IMG/VR virus record: IMGVR_UViG_3300030055_000029
Location: 1 to 29,233 of that record
Source: a virus
DNA length: 29,233 nt
Direction: 5' to 3' (one strand)
Both the position numbers and the translations under genes were made by a program. The notes under the pieces were generated by a model, which was not told where the DNA came from, did no database searches, and saw nothing but the letters and a program-made list of their open reading frames with translations. Positions 1-8,317 of the stretch are shown piece after piece; positions within the stretch are counted from its first letter, which is position 1, and every line of letters starts with the position of its first letter.

Positions 1-3000
1 GCTCTTTGATAGCTTCAATTAACAATGGCACTATCTTACTGTAATCAACAGTTTTAAATTTTTCACCGTCTAACTCAATAGACTCAGTAACAATTTCTGG
101 CATAATACTATTTACTTGATCTGCATTAATACCGTAATCATGTTTACCTGCTTTCATTTCAGTATGTTGGAAACCATGCTTCCATGTAAATGTACCACCA
201 TCCAACTTAGAAATCATTTCAAGAGGATTTTGAATACGTGTGAAGTTTTCTTTTAATCTTGGATCAGAATATGCAGATACGTTACCAGCAGCAACCGTAT
301 TTCCAGATGGGTCAGTGTACCATGACCAAGCTGCACGAGACCAACCACCAATACCAAAGTATCCATCTGCACGAACACCCATCTTGATAGCATATGTATC
401 ATTGTAAAATGATAAACCAGCTAAATTAGTATCGCCAGCTCCAGATGCTCTACACACAAAAGAACCTGGTGATGTATCATTGACAGCCATTCCAACACCA
501 CTTGTTCTACCAGTTATCAAGCTCGTCTGAGCAGTAGCGCTTAAGTATGTAGCAGTACCTGCATTTCCAGAAATGTTGGTTTGATCACCGGTATTAACAC
601 CAGATAGAGTAGTTATACCTAATTTAGTTTTAATCGTGGCGGCAGTTTCATCACCAGTATTGCTACCAGAAACTGCATCAAGTTTAATTTTATCAGCAGC
701 TGACATGAAACCGTTAATAGCGGTAGTTACTACAGCATGAGCAGCACCATTGGAACCAACGTGGGCCAATGGTGCACTTGCAGCAATTGCGGCAGCTTGT
801 GCACCATTAATGGCTGACGCTTGAGCTGTTGATACTGGCTTATTAACATCTGATATATTATCTACGTTACCTAATCCAACATCAGCCTTAACCAATGTTA
901 CTACACCTGTCTTACCAGCAACAGAATCAACTGCGCCAGAAGTAATGTAAACATAACTACTACCAGACCATCTGTAAGTCTTGTTGGTATCTAAAGCAAC
1001 ATAAATCTTACCTGATTCACCAGTTGCTGGGAATGCTGCTAAGTTGGCAGCTTCGATAACATCATCAACATAACTTGGCAACTGAGTTGTTGGAACTTTT
1101 CCAGTATTATCAAGTGTTGCAACTCCATTTAATGCGCCCAAAAGAGAACTTGCAACCCTACTAGTAGAATCAATAGCATTAATTATTATGTCTGCTGAAC
1201 CGTTAAAAGAAACCCCGTTGATAGTACGGGCTGTTTGCAACGTTGTTGCTGTTGCAGCGTTACCTGAAATAGTAGTCTGTATTTGGTGAACGTGATCTGC
1301 TCTAGCAGCAGTAGTACTAGTTCCAACAGCAGCAGTTCCATTATTTAATGGGGTTGTTGAAGAAAGACCGGTAATAGAATTAAATGATGTTCCAGTGATA
1401 GCTCCGGTAACTGCGAGTGAGCCAAGAGTTCCAAGAGATGTTATGTTAGGTTGTGCGGCAGTTTGAAGTGTACCAGCAAATCCAATAGCAGATAATATTC
1501 CAGTGCTAGGAATAAAAGAAAGTTTTGAATTTGAAACGTTCAATGTTTGATCGCCTGAAATATCACTCACCCATACTGGATAAACAGCAGTAGATGGAAG
1601 AACATCATTCGTTACATTAGATGCTGCAGATGAAGATGCAGAGACAGTTGATGTTGAGATACCAGTTACCAAACCCTTAGCATTAACTGTCACAATTGGA
1701 ATTAATGTAGCAGAACCAAATGTTCCAACATTGGAATTTACTGTAGCCAATGTAGCATTTATTGTAGCATTTGCACTACCATTAAATGATGCTGAACCAG
1801 ATATATCAGCAGCTAATGTGATAGTTCTTGATGTTGCAAGTGCATTTGCAGTAGAAGCATTTCCAATTAAGCTAGCAGTTATTGTTCCAGCTGAAAAATT
1901 ACCAGATGTATCTCTTGAAACTATAGTGGATGCAGTATTTACAGATGTTGCATTAGAGTCTATGATTATATTTCCATTGACGCCATCAGGATTCGTTATG
2001 GATAATCCTACACCAGTAACAGCGACAGAACGAGAAGCACTAGCACCACTAGCTATTTTAACAATTAAACCATTTGATGATAATCCAGTGACAGATGTAA
2101 GCAATGTGTTTAATGGTTGTGCATCAGTAATTCCATAACCTGTTAATGTGGTTGGAGTATTGACAATCGTTGACCACGGTTGAGTTGAAGATGCAGAAAT
2201 AACTCTACCGTAAATATCAACTGTTACATTTGAATAAAGTCCAGCAGATACACCAGTAGCTGCCAAATCAATAGTGTCAACATCAACGGTAATTCTTGAA
2301 GATGATGCAGTACCGACACTGAATGTATTACCAGATTTTGTTAAACCAGCACCAGCAACTAATTCACCAGGTCTACTGAACACTGAGAATGCTAATGGTG
2401 AAGTACCTAAAACTATGGTGCCATACGTTACTAAGATCCAAGAACTGTTTCCATTTAATGTTCCAGTTTCAACATATACAAGGTCACCAGCAGCAACTTC
2501 ATTGGTTGGAGATCCATCAAAGTCAGTAGCTCTTGCCCATGCACCAGAAGAAACAACATAAACACCGTTTTCAGCAGCATTCGTTTGATCTTTTACCAAT
2601 ACACGTGTTCCAGAACCAGCAATAACACCATCTAAAGTTTGGATACCAGATAATGCAATATTTGCAGTTGTTGAAGTTAACACTGCTAAATGTGGTGACA
2701 CACCAGCAGCAATATTATCAACGTAATCTTTTGTTGTTAAATGAGAACCAGATACTGGTGAAGCTCCAGTTACAGGAGAAGAGAATGTCCAGGAACCGGT
2801 AACTGTTTCATTTCCAGCAACTCTCGTAAGAACATTTGCATCTGCGATCTGTGATTCATTTATTGAAAGAGCTGCTTGGTGTTGTGTTACATTGTTAGAA
2901 GAGATTCTAGAATTATTAAATGTACCAGAAACTATAGCAGATGTATCAATGCTCGGTGAATTATTTGATGCTGAAGAAATTCTACCCTTTGAATCAACAG

Positions 3001-3541
3001 TGAATGATGGAATAGAAGAATTGGATCCATAAGTCCCTGCACTTACTCCACTAGCTGATAATGTGAGTGTTATAGATGTTGAACCTGATCCAACACCATC
3101 ACCTGAAATACTAATATTCTGGTTAGCTGAAAGATATGAATTTGTGTCTAGAGTCCAAGTATTGACTGCAATTTTCTTTAATGTACCAAAACTTCCAGAG
3201 AGTGCAGCAATGGAAGTAAGATCACCATCAAGTGATTGTGCATCTGTTATTCCATAACCAGCTAACGTTGTTGGTTTAGAACCACCTACAACTAGTCCCT
3301 TACTATTTACATTTACCAATGAATATGTACCAGCAGAAATCACGGCGGGCAACAACAATGTTAAATCAGAAGAAGCACTCAATTGAGGAACCCATGATGC
3401 ACCATTGTTAACAAAAAGTTGATCCAAATCTGACTTATAAAAAAGTTCTCCTATTTGTCCAATAGGTAAAACCGTACCAGAAGAAACTGCTAAATTTGAA
3501 ACCTCTGATCCATCTACCATTTTGATACTGTCGAATAACAT
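1..3541 (-). CDS. Long tail fibre protein with C-terminal S74-type chaperone domain (3' end cut off by window)
   Basis: Reading the minus strand from the ATG at 3541 gives 1180 codons without a stop, running off the window at base 1. AGGAG lies just upstream of the start. Residues 25-52 (LPIGQIGELFYKSD and on) resemble the start of many phage fibre proteins. Degenerate fibre repeats follow: TTLAGYGITDAQ at 91-102 with a second copy near 462-474, and several copies of a GTYGS...TVDSKGRI unit (about 68-83, 168-188, 431-447 and later). From about residue 1092 SDPRLKEN opens a Peptidase_S74 intramolecular chaperone domain, with DGGTFTWK and YGINADQV further on. In known S74 proteins this domain trimerises the fibre and then cuts itself off. 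The final coiled coil is outside the window. It is probably a receptor-binding fibre expressed late. Which fibre position it occupies cannot be told. Confidence 0.9.
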   Translation of the reverse strand, partial: MLFDSIKMVDGSEVSNLAVSSGTVLPIGQIGELFYKSDLDQLFVNNGASWVPQLSASSDLTLLLPAVISAGTYSLVNVNSKGLVVGGSKPTTLAGYGITDAQSLDGDLTSIAALSGSFGTLKKIAVNTWTLDTNSYLSANQNISISGDGVGSGSTSITLTLSASGVSAGTYGSNSSIPSFTVDSKGRISSASNNSPSIDTSAIVSGTFNNSRISSNNVTQHQAALSINESQIADANVLTRVAGNETVTGSWTFSSPVTGASPVSGSHLTTKDYVDNIAAGVSPHLAVLTSTTANIALSGIQTLDGVIAGSGTRVLVKDQTNAAENGVYVVSSGAWARATDFDGSPTNEVAAGDLVYVETGTLNGNSSWILVTYGTIVLGTSPLAFSVFSRPGELVAGAGLTKSGNTFSVGTASSSRITVDVDTIDLAATGVSAGLYSNVTVDIYGRVISASSTQPWSTIVNTPTTLTGYGITDAQPLNTLLTSVTGLSSNGLIVKIASGASASRSVAVTGVGLSITNPDGVNGNIIIDSNATSVNTASTIVSRDTSGNFSAGTITASLIGNASTANALATSRTITLAADISGSASFNGSANATINATLATVNSNVGTFGSATLIPIVTVNAKGLVTGISTSTVSASSSAASNVTNDVLPSTAVYPVWVSDISGDQTLNVSNSKLSFIPSTGILSAIGFAGTLQTAAQPNITSLGTLGSLAVTGAITGTSFNSITGLSSTTPLNNGTAAVGTSTTAARADHVHQIQTTISGNAATATTLQTARTINGVSFNGSADIIINAIDSTSRVASSLLGALNGVATLDNTGKVPTTQLPSYVDDVIEAANLAAFPATGESGKIYVALDTNKTYRWSGSSYVYITSGAVDSVAGKTGVVTLVKADVGLGNVDNISDVNKPVSTAQASAINGAQAAAIAASAPLAHVGSNGAAHAVVTTAINGFMSAADKIKLDAVSGSNTGDETAATIKTKLGITTLSGVNTGDQTNISGNAGTATYLSATAQTSLITGRTSGVGMAVNDTSPGSFVCRASGAGDTNLAGLSFYNDTYAIKMGVRADGYFGIGGWSRAAWSWYTDPSGNTVAAGNVSAYSDPRLKENFTRIQNPLEMISKLDGGTFTWKHGFQHTEMKAGKHDYGINADQVNSIMPEIVTESIELDGEKFKTVDYSKIVPLLIEAIKE

Positions 3542-3570
3542 GCAAGACTCCTAGTTATATTAATTACTTG

Positions 3571-3578
3571 TATTTATT
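3571..3578 (-). promoter_or_regulatory. Late-promoter-like box for the fibre gene
   Basis: On the minus strand this reads AATAAATA, one base away from the T4 late consensus TATAAATA, about 30 bases upstream of the fibre start codon. It sits back to back with the perfect plus-strand box at 3596. A late promoter fits a structural gene. The single mismatch and AT-rich surroundings make this tentative. Confidence 0.45.
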
Positions 3579-3595
3579 GAATGATGCTAATTCTG

Positions 3596-3603
3596 TATAA
3601 ATA
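3596..3603 (+). promoter_or_regulatory. T4-type late promoter TATAAATA
   Basis: An exact TATAAATA lies 30 bases upstream of the ATG at 3633, in the short gap between the divergent fibre and effector genes. In T4 this octamer is the only conserved element of late promoters, read by gp55 with the sliding clamp. It would place the nucleotidyltransferase-fold gene and the three ART-like genes in the late class, as expected for packaged proteins. Confidence 0.7.
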
Positions 3604-3632
3604 CTACGTTATTACTATTCGGAAATCATGTG

Positions 3633-4514
3633 ATGCTTTCATTTAAATCTTTTCTTTTTGAGGGTGGGAATGCTGTTCAAAAATACAACGTATCAAGAGC
3701 AAATCCTGCTGATGTGAAGGCCTGTTTAGAATTTGTATCCAAGCATTTGGGTATACCATATGATGAAATTAAAAATGACTTATTAGGTTCAACAGAACTA
3801 ACATTTCTTGGTAAGAAAAAAGATAGCGGTGATGTTGATATTGCCTTTTCATTAGAACATGTTGATGTGAATGATGTTAACAAAAAGATGTTAGCTGCTG
3901 TAAATGGAGAAGGTACCTATAATGCAGGTACAAAAGTTGGATCTTATGCTGTCCCAGTAAATGGGAAGAAGATTCAGGTCGATTTAATGTTTGTGTCAAA
4001 TAAAATTTGGGCTAAATGGATGTACCATTCTTCACAAGGTAATGGATCTGCTTATCCTGGTGTAGTTAGAAACATTTTACTTTTTACAACACTAGCACAT
4101 ACACAGACCCCTGGTAAAGATTTCGTGTTAAGAGACACTGAAGGTAAACCCGTCATACGTGCATCAAAGTCAATTAATATGGATGCTGGTATGAAGAGAC
4201 TTTTTAAGATGTCAAAAGTAAATTCAAAAACCGGTAAATACAATAAGTCAATTGACACAGTCGAACCATCTGAGATTGAATCACATTTGAAATCTATAGG
4301 AAAAAATATCCCATTTTCAAAGGATAGAGATTTCACTGACAAACCTGATGATGTTGCTAAATTTATTTTTGGAGATTCTGTTAAAGGAACAGATTTAATG
4401 ACGGCAGAAAATGTCATTTCTCAGATTAAGAAACTGAAAAATGCAACTGAAATAATAAATGCATCAAAGAAAGAACTAACACGTCTCAATTTACCAATAC
4501 CTAAAGAACTATGA
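3633..4514 (+). CDS. Nucleotidyltransferase-fold protein with capsid-targeting-like leader
   Basis: The 293-residue protein starts at ATG 3633; a GTG one codon upstream is possible but less likely. After a short leader (MLSFKSFLFEGG) the motifs of a polymerase-beta-type nucleotidyltransferase appear: GS at 52-53, DVD at 67-69, and a third acidic residue D117 in VDLMF. Such folds transfer NMPs to proteins, RNA or small molecules; the target here is unknown. The leader ends in LFE followed by G, matching the (L/I)xE|(A/G) sites cut by the T4 prohead protease gp21. The stop overlaps the next ATG (ATGA), tying it to the ART-like genes. A distant paralogue without the leader lies at 23166-24152. 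The fold is moderately sure; packaging is inference. Confidence 0.65.
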   Translation: MLSFKSFLFEGGNAVQKYNVSRANPADVKACLEFVSKHLGIPYDEIKNDLLGSTELTFLGKKKDSGDVDIAFSLEHVDVNDVNKKMLAAVNGEGTYNAGTKVGSYAVPVNGKKIQVDLMFVSNKIWAKWMYHSSQGNGSAYPGVVRNILLFTTLAHTQTPGKDFVLRDTEGKPVIRASKSINMDAGMKRLFKMSKVNSKTGKYNKSIDTVEPSEIESHLKSIGKNIPFSKDRDFTDKPDDVAKFIFGDSVKGTDLMTAENVISQIKKLKNATEIINASKKELTRLNLPIPKEL

Positions 4515-5428
4515 AACTACATGAACTATTTGAAGGCATCAAAAAAGATGACCAATTCAAAAAAGATTTAGCACTATTCATTAACAATTTGAACGCAATG
4601 ATAAAAGCTAAGAAGCTACTTTTCAGGGGTTTAGATAACATGGGCATCAATATGAAATCCACATCTGTGGAAAATGGGGATGATTTAATTTGGAAAATTA
4701 TAAAAGGTCGAGTAGATTCTATTAAGTCAGGAAATCGTGGTCCTAGAGAATCACTAACAGGAATAAATTTAATTTTGAATGTGACTACAAATTTCCCTTC
4801 ATGGAGTAAAATACCTAAAAGAAAGTTTAGTACTAGTTGCACCAGTTCTGGATATGATGCTAGTTTTTTCGGTGATGTATTTGTTATTGTTCCCGCTGAC
4901 AATGTTAAAAAATTCGCAATGTCAACAGGAGACTTTAATGAGTTGAGGATTAATAGTTCACCAATAATATCTTTAACACCAGCACTAAGTAATATTACTA
5001 AAACTTATATCGAAATAAATAATTTAAATATAAAGGAATTAGTTTCCTATGATCAATTTAAGGCTTTTTACAAGTGGGCTGATGCTAATTTATTAACACC
5101 TCCAACAAAACCATCTATTGGAAAAATAAATAAGTCGCATTATTCACTTACTACTGGTGCAGATGCAATATCATTTTTGAAAAACATGAAATGTTCTTCA
5201 TTTGAAGAATTCTTTGAAGATAGGTTGTCACCATCAAAATTGGGAATATTAGAGTTTGATTCAATTGATGAACTTTTAAATAATCCAAAATCATCTAAGT
5301 CAAATGAGGTTTGGTTTGAGGGTGATTATTTACTCATCACTTCTGATTTCTTTGATAATTATTCTGGCATGAATCAATCTGGTTTAACCACACAATTTTC
5401 AAAAATGATAAAACGGGTAATAGGGTAA
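4511..5428 (+). CDS. Putative virion-packaged ADP-ribosyltransferase, copy 1
   Basis: This 305-residue protein is first of three tandem paralogues. It opens with MKLHELFEG, which resembles the MELITELFDE start of T4 Alt and ends in a gp21-like site (LFE|G). R-S-E type ART motifs can be traced: R39 in LLFRG, an STS at 107-109 in KFSTSCTS followed by FGDVFVIVP, and E266 in NEVWFEGDY. A conserved PRES..G.NL block sits at 78-87. The position two before the catalytic-type Glu is Ser, so the ExE pair of arginine-specific ARTs is missing and another acceptor is possible. T4 Alt enters with the DNA and modifies host RNA polymerase; a similar role is plausible. The start overlaps the upstream stop, suggesting coupled translation. 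Confidence 0.6.
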   Translation: MKLHELFEGIKKDDQFKKDLALFINNLNAMIKAKKLLFRGLDNMGINMKSTSVENGDDLIWKIIKGRVDSIKSGNRGPRESLTGINLILNVTTNFPSWSKIPKRKFSTSCTSSGYDASFFGDVFVIVPADNVKKFAMSTGDFNELRINSSPIISLTPALSNITKTYIEINNLNIKELVSYDQFKAFYKWADANLLTPPTKPSIGKINKSHYSLTTGADAISFLKNMKCSSFEEFFEDRLSPSKLGILEFDSIDELLNNPKSSKSNEVWFEGDYLLITSDFFDNYSGMNQSGLTTQFSKMIKRVIG

Positions 5429-5431
5429 AAA

Positions 5432-6343
5432 ATGAAACTACATGAATTGTTTGAAGATCAGAATGGTGATCAAGATTTAATCGACATCTTAAGAAAGCAC
5501 TGTCCCAATAACTTAAAAGCTATGGCTTCAGGAAGGGCCCCAATGTTGTGGAGGGGTATGAATTGGGATGCTAGTATTGAAACTCCTAAATACAAGTGTG
5601 ACACGGTTAGTACACAGAAAACAAAACGCGAATCGAAAACTGGATCAAATCTGATAATGAGTTTCTTTTCAACAAACAAAGACTGGGTTGAATCAACTGT
5701 TAATAGATCACTTTCTACTTCCACTTCCTGTTCGTACGATTACGCTTCACAGTTTTCTGGTCCAACATGGTTGGTTATTCCATTTGATAATGTCAAACGT
5801 TTCAGTTATACATATACGGATTTAAATTTAGTTGATGTAAATGATACCTCGCTTATTGATTTGAATCACCAAATGAAGGATATTTCTAATGCAATAGAAG
5901 GTTTTCGTCATTGGAATTATGATAAGCTAGATAAAGATATTGCTAGAATAGCGCATGCTGATATTTTTGATTATGATATTGGGTCTCACCATTATTCAAC
6001 TGAAGAAATAAAAGAATTTTCAAATCAGCTTGAAAAAATATTTGTATTGTTAAAGAATACAAAGAAAAGAAAAACACTAGCAGTAACAGATGCAGCAACT
6101 TTCAAAGATATGGAAGAAGAAATGAATGACTCCTCCATGTATCGTTGGATGTTAAATGAACTCTCTCCATCTGCATTAGGTATAAAGACATTTAATTCTA
6201 TAACTCAAATTCCTAATCATGTTAAAAAAGCTGAAGTATGGTTTGATGGGGATTATTTTATTTTTAGCCCAGTAGCATCTCAGTTAACAGCATCACAACC
6301 TTTTAATATAGAATGGTTCAAAGAAATAATTGCAAAGGTATAA
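5432..6343 (+). CDS. Putative virion-packaged ADP-ribosyltransferase, copy 2
   Basis: This 303-residue paralogue of the 4511 gene starts three bases after its stop. The leader is again MKLHELFE but the next residue is D, a weaker gp21-type site. ART-like landmarks are R41 in MLWRG, STS at 95-97, the block FSGPTWLVIPFDN at 108-120, and E268 in AEVWFDGDY. RES at 66-68 aligns with PRES of copy 1. Residues 150-245 are poorly conserved between copies and may set the target. The residue two before the Glu is Lys, so no ExE. Family membership rests on short motifs and is moderately sure. Confidence 0.58.
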   Translation: MKLHELFEDQNGDQDLIDILRKHCPNNLKAMASGRAPMLWRGMNWDASIETPKYKCDTVSTQKTKRESKTGSNLIMSFFSTNKDWVESTVNRSLSTSTSCSYDYASQFSGPTWLVIPFDNVKRFSYTYTDLNLVDVNDTSLIDLNHQMKDISNAIEGFRHWNYDKLDKDIARIAHADIFDYDIGSHHYSTEEIKEFSNQLEKIFVLLKNTKKRKTLAVTDAATFKDMEEEMNDSSMYRWMLNELSPSALGIKTFNSITQIPNHVKKAEVWFDGDYFIFSPVASQLTASQPFNIEWFKEIIAKV

Positions 6344-6344
6344 T

Positions 6345-7277
6345 ATGAAGTTGTTTGAACTATTTGAACAGAAGAATGATTTAGCATCAGCAATAAAACA
6401 ACACAGTCCCGATAATTTTAGAGCATTGATATCAGGCAGTGCACCAGCATTATATCGCGGAGTACATAGTAGAGTATTAGAAGAAGGAAATTTCAACTAC
6501 GATATAGTTAAAGAAAGAACTCAACCCAGAGAATCAATGACAAGATCAAATTTATTTTTAGATTTTACATCTGAAAGTAAAAGTTGGAAATCATTGGGGG
6601 TTGACAGAGCATTTTCTACATTCGTTACGGTGAATGTAGAAAATGCTGAAATATTTGGTGATCCATTTTTAATCATTCCATTTGACAATGTTTCAACTTT
6701 TGCATCAACACGTGCAGATTTCAATTTAGTAACATTTGGTAAAAATAAAAATTCTATATCACAGATTTCTAGAACAATAGGATTTGTTTGTACTACGGTT
6801 ATTCAGTTTGGGCAAAAATCAGGTTTCTTCAATAAGGTTTTACCAAAGGATTTTATCAACGTTATTAAAAATGGATTTATAACAAAATTTAGGAACATTA
6901 AACATTTTACACAGGATGACATTAAAAAATTATCTGATTCACTTGGTGCACTTAAATCACTGCCATTTGATTTAGAGATTGAAAAGTTAAAATCTAGTGG
7001 ATCACAAGAGTTAGCCATTATTCATTTAGAAGATCTTCAGAGCCAATTATTTACTTTAGATAAGATGCTATCAGGTAAATCGTTAAATGATTGGTTACAA
7101 TTTAACATGTCACCTAAAGCTGTAGGCGTAAAAGTTTTTGAACATTATCAGGATATTATCGTTTCAAAAAATGCTGAACTTTGGTTTAGAGGACAGTATA
7201 TAATGATAAATCATGAATCAATTAAAATTGAAAAGTTATATTCTTCTAAAGAATTTGAAAATCTGATGCAAGTTTAA
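6345..7277 (+). CDS. Putative virion-packaged ADP-ribosyltransferase, copy 3
   Basis: The start is ATG 6345, preceded by AAAGG; a TTG at 6330 would add five residues in front of the conserved leader and is rejected. The protein has 310 residues and begins MKLFELFEQ, the same leader with Q after LFE. Landmarks: R38 in ALYRG, PRES at 61-64, STF at 91-93 (the third Ser of the other copies is Phe), FGDPFLIIPFDN after it, and E278 in AELWFRGQY. It is the most diverged copy. The three genes look like an amplified and diversified effector family. Confidence 0.57.
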   Translation: MKLFELFEQKNDLASAIKQHSPDNFRALISGSAPALYRGVHSRVLEEGNFNYDIVKERTQPRESMTRSNLFLDFTSESKSWKSLGVDRAFSTFVTVNVENAEIFGDPFLIIPFDNVSTFASTRADFNLVTFGKNKNSISQISRTIGFVCTTVIQFGQKSGFFNKVLPKDFINVIKNGFITKFRNIKHFTQDDIKKLSDSLGALKSLPFDLEIEKLKSSGSQELAIIHLEDLQSQLFTLDKMLSGKSLNDWLQFNMSPKAVGVKVFEHYQDIIVSKNAELWFRGQYIMINHESIKIEKLYSSKEFENLMQV

Positions 7278-7301
7278 CAGATATCAACTTCATAGTATAA
7301 T
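7273..7301 (+). promoter_or_regulatory. Possible sigma-70-type promoter for gene 42 region
   Basis: TATAAT at 7296-7301 is preceded by TTTAAC at 7273-7278 with a 17-base spacer, 28 bases upstream of the dCMP hydroxymethylase ATG. This would start the nucleotide and modification operon separately from the late effector genes. The -35 is weak and overlaps the end of the preceding gene. Confidence 0.4.
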
Positions 7302-7304
7302 GAT

Positions 7305-7321
7305 CCAATAATAATTATTGG
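7305..7321 (+). promoter_or_regulatory. Hairpin touching the ribosome binding site of gene 42
   Basis: CCAATAA-TAA-TTATTGG is a perfect 7-bp stem with a 3-base loop. Its last two bases are the first two of the GGAG (7320-7323) that serves the ATG at 7329. The stem is AT-rich and may only modestly limit ribosome access, but the position is that of a translational operator. Confidence 0.35.
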
Positions 7322-7328
7322 AGCGTCT

Positions 7329-8072
7329 ATGCTTGGTTTATCTCTAAGAACACACAATGTTCGAAATCTCTTTATTTCCATCCTTGAACAAAAACTCTTT
7401 ACTTCTGTAAATCGAGAAGGGTCAATGACTGACCTGGTTGGTAATACAACAATCGAAATTGTTAATGCATCGTTCATTGCAGATGAACCTTCAATCTTCG
7501 GTGAAGTCAATTTAGATTATGTCAGACGTGAAGAAGAATGGTATAATTCAATGTCACTTAACGTGAATGATATTCCAGGTGGAGCTCCAGCAGTCTGGAA
7601 AGCAGTGGCTGATGAAAATGGTTTTATCAATTCCAATTACGGTTGGGCTATCTATTCTCCAGATAATGGTTTTGATGAACTACCTCTCAACGAGAATAAT
7701 GAATTAAACTCTCAGTACGGTTCCGTAGTAAAAGAACTCCGTAAAAATCCTGAATCACGTCGAGCAATGATGATCTACACTCGACCTTCAATGTGGTTAG
7801 ATTACAACAAGAATGGTCGTTCTGACTTCATGTGTACGAATGCAGTCCAATATCTGATACGTGGTGGCAAAATCCATTCAATAGTTCAGATGCGCAGCAA
7901 TGATGCAGTGTTCGGTTACAAAAATGATTGGGCATGGCAAAAACACGTACTTGACAAATTAGCAAATGATTTAAGTATTCCATCTGGGAATATTTTCTGG
8001 AATGTTGGAAGTCTTCATGTATATTCAAGACATTACCACCTTGTTGATCCAATTAACTACAGTAGGAAATAA
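7329..8072 (+). CDS. 42: Deoxycytidylate 5-hydroxymethylase (T4 gp42 homologue)
   Basis: The enzyme makes 5-hydroxymethyl-dCMP from dCMP and methylene-tetrahydrofolate. The 247 residues match T4 gp42 (246) in length and in many blocks: ASFIADEPSIFG at 47-58, NSNYGWAIYS at 101-110, FMCTNAVQYLIR at 167-178, RSND at 189-192 and WNVGSLHVYSRH at 224-235. Cys169 is the catalytic nucleophile position. Asp200, eleven residues after the Arg of RSND, sits where thymidylate synthase has Asn177; Asp there is the known mark of the dCMP enzyme. The C terminus is a little shorter than in T4. It implies the phage replaces cytosine with hydroxymethylcytosine, and agrees with the BGT-like gene at 12255. Confidence 0.93.
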   Translation: MLGLSLRTHNVRNLFISILEQKLFTSVNREGSMTDLVGNTTIEIVNASFIADEPSIFGEVNLDYVRREEEWYNSMSLNVNDIPGGAPAVWKAVADENGFINSNYGWAIYSPDNGFDELPLNENNELNSQYGSVVKELRKNPESRRAMMIYTRPSMWLDYNKNGRSDFMCTNAVQYLIRGGKIHSIVQMRSNDAVFGYKNDWAWQKHVLDKLANDLSIPSGNIFWNVGSLHVYSRHYHLVDPINYSRK

Positions 8073-8074
8073 AA

Positions 8075-8317
8075 ATGTGTGATTGTGGAACTTGCAACGA
8101 CATCAAACGTTGGAAAGATGTCATTAAGAATGGTACCGTAGACGAACGTTTTGAAGTGTTCAATGAAATGTTTGGTCGCATTGAACTAGCAGAAACTGAT
8201 CTTCTGTATTATCAATCCATTTTAAATGGATCATGGCCAAATGCTCAAAGCATTTTAGAAAGAAAATTGGCATTCATAAAGGAGAAAAATGCACAGAATC
8301 TACCTCTCACGGACTAA
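8075..8317 (+). CDS. Small unknown protein with N-terminal Cys pair
   Basis: An 80-residue protein beginning two bases after the gene 42 stop, likely in the same transcript. It starts MCDCGTCNDIKRWK: three cysteines in the first seven residues, possibly metal binding, followed by a mostly helical, charged stretch. I do not recognise the family. The next gene begins inside its 3' end. Confidence 0.65.
   Translation: MCDCGTCNDIKRWKDVIKNGTVDERFEVFNEMFGRIELAETDLLYYQSILNGSWPNAQSILERKLAFIKEKNAQNLPLTD

Noticed and set aside
1731-3257. Plus-strand open frames of 64-135 codons
   Set aside because: They lie opposite the minus-strand fibre frame and show only its reversed repeat composition, with no ribosome binding sites.
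6330-6344. Upstream TTG start for the third ART-like gene
   Set aside because: It adds MQRYN before the conserved MKLFELFE leader and would hide the ribosome binding site.
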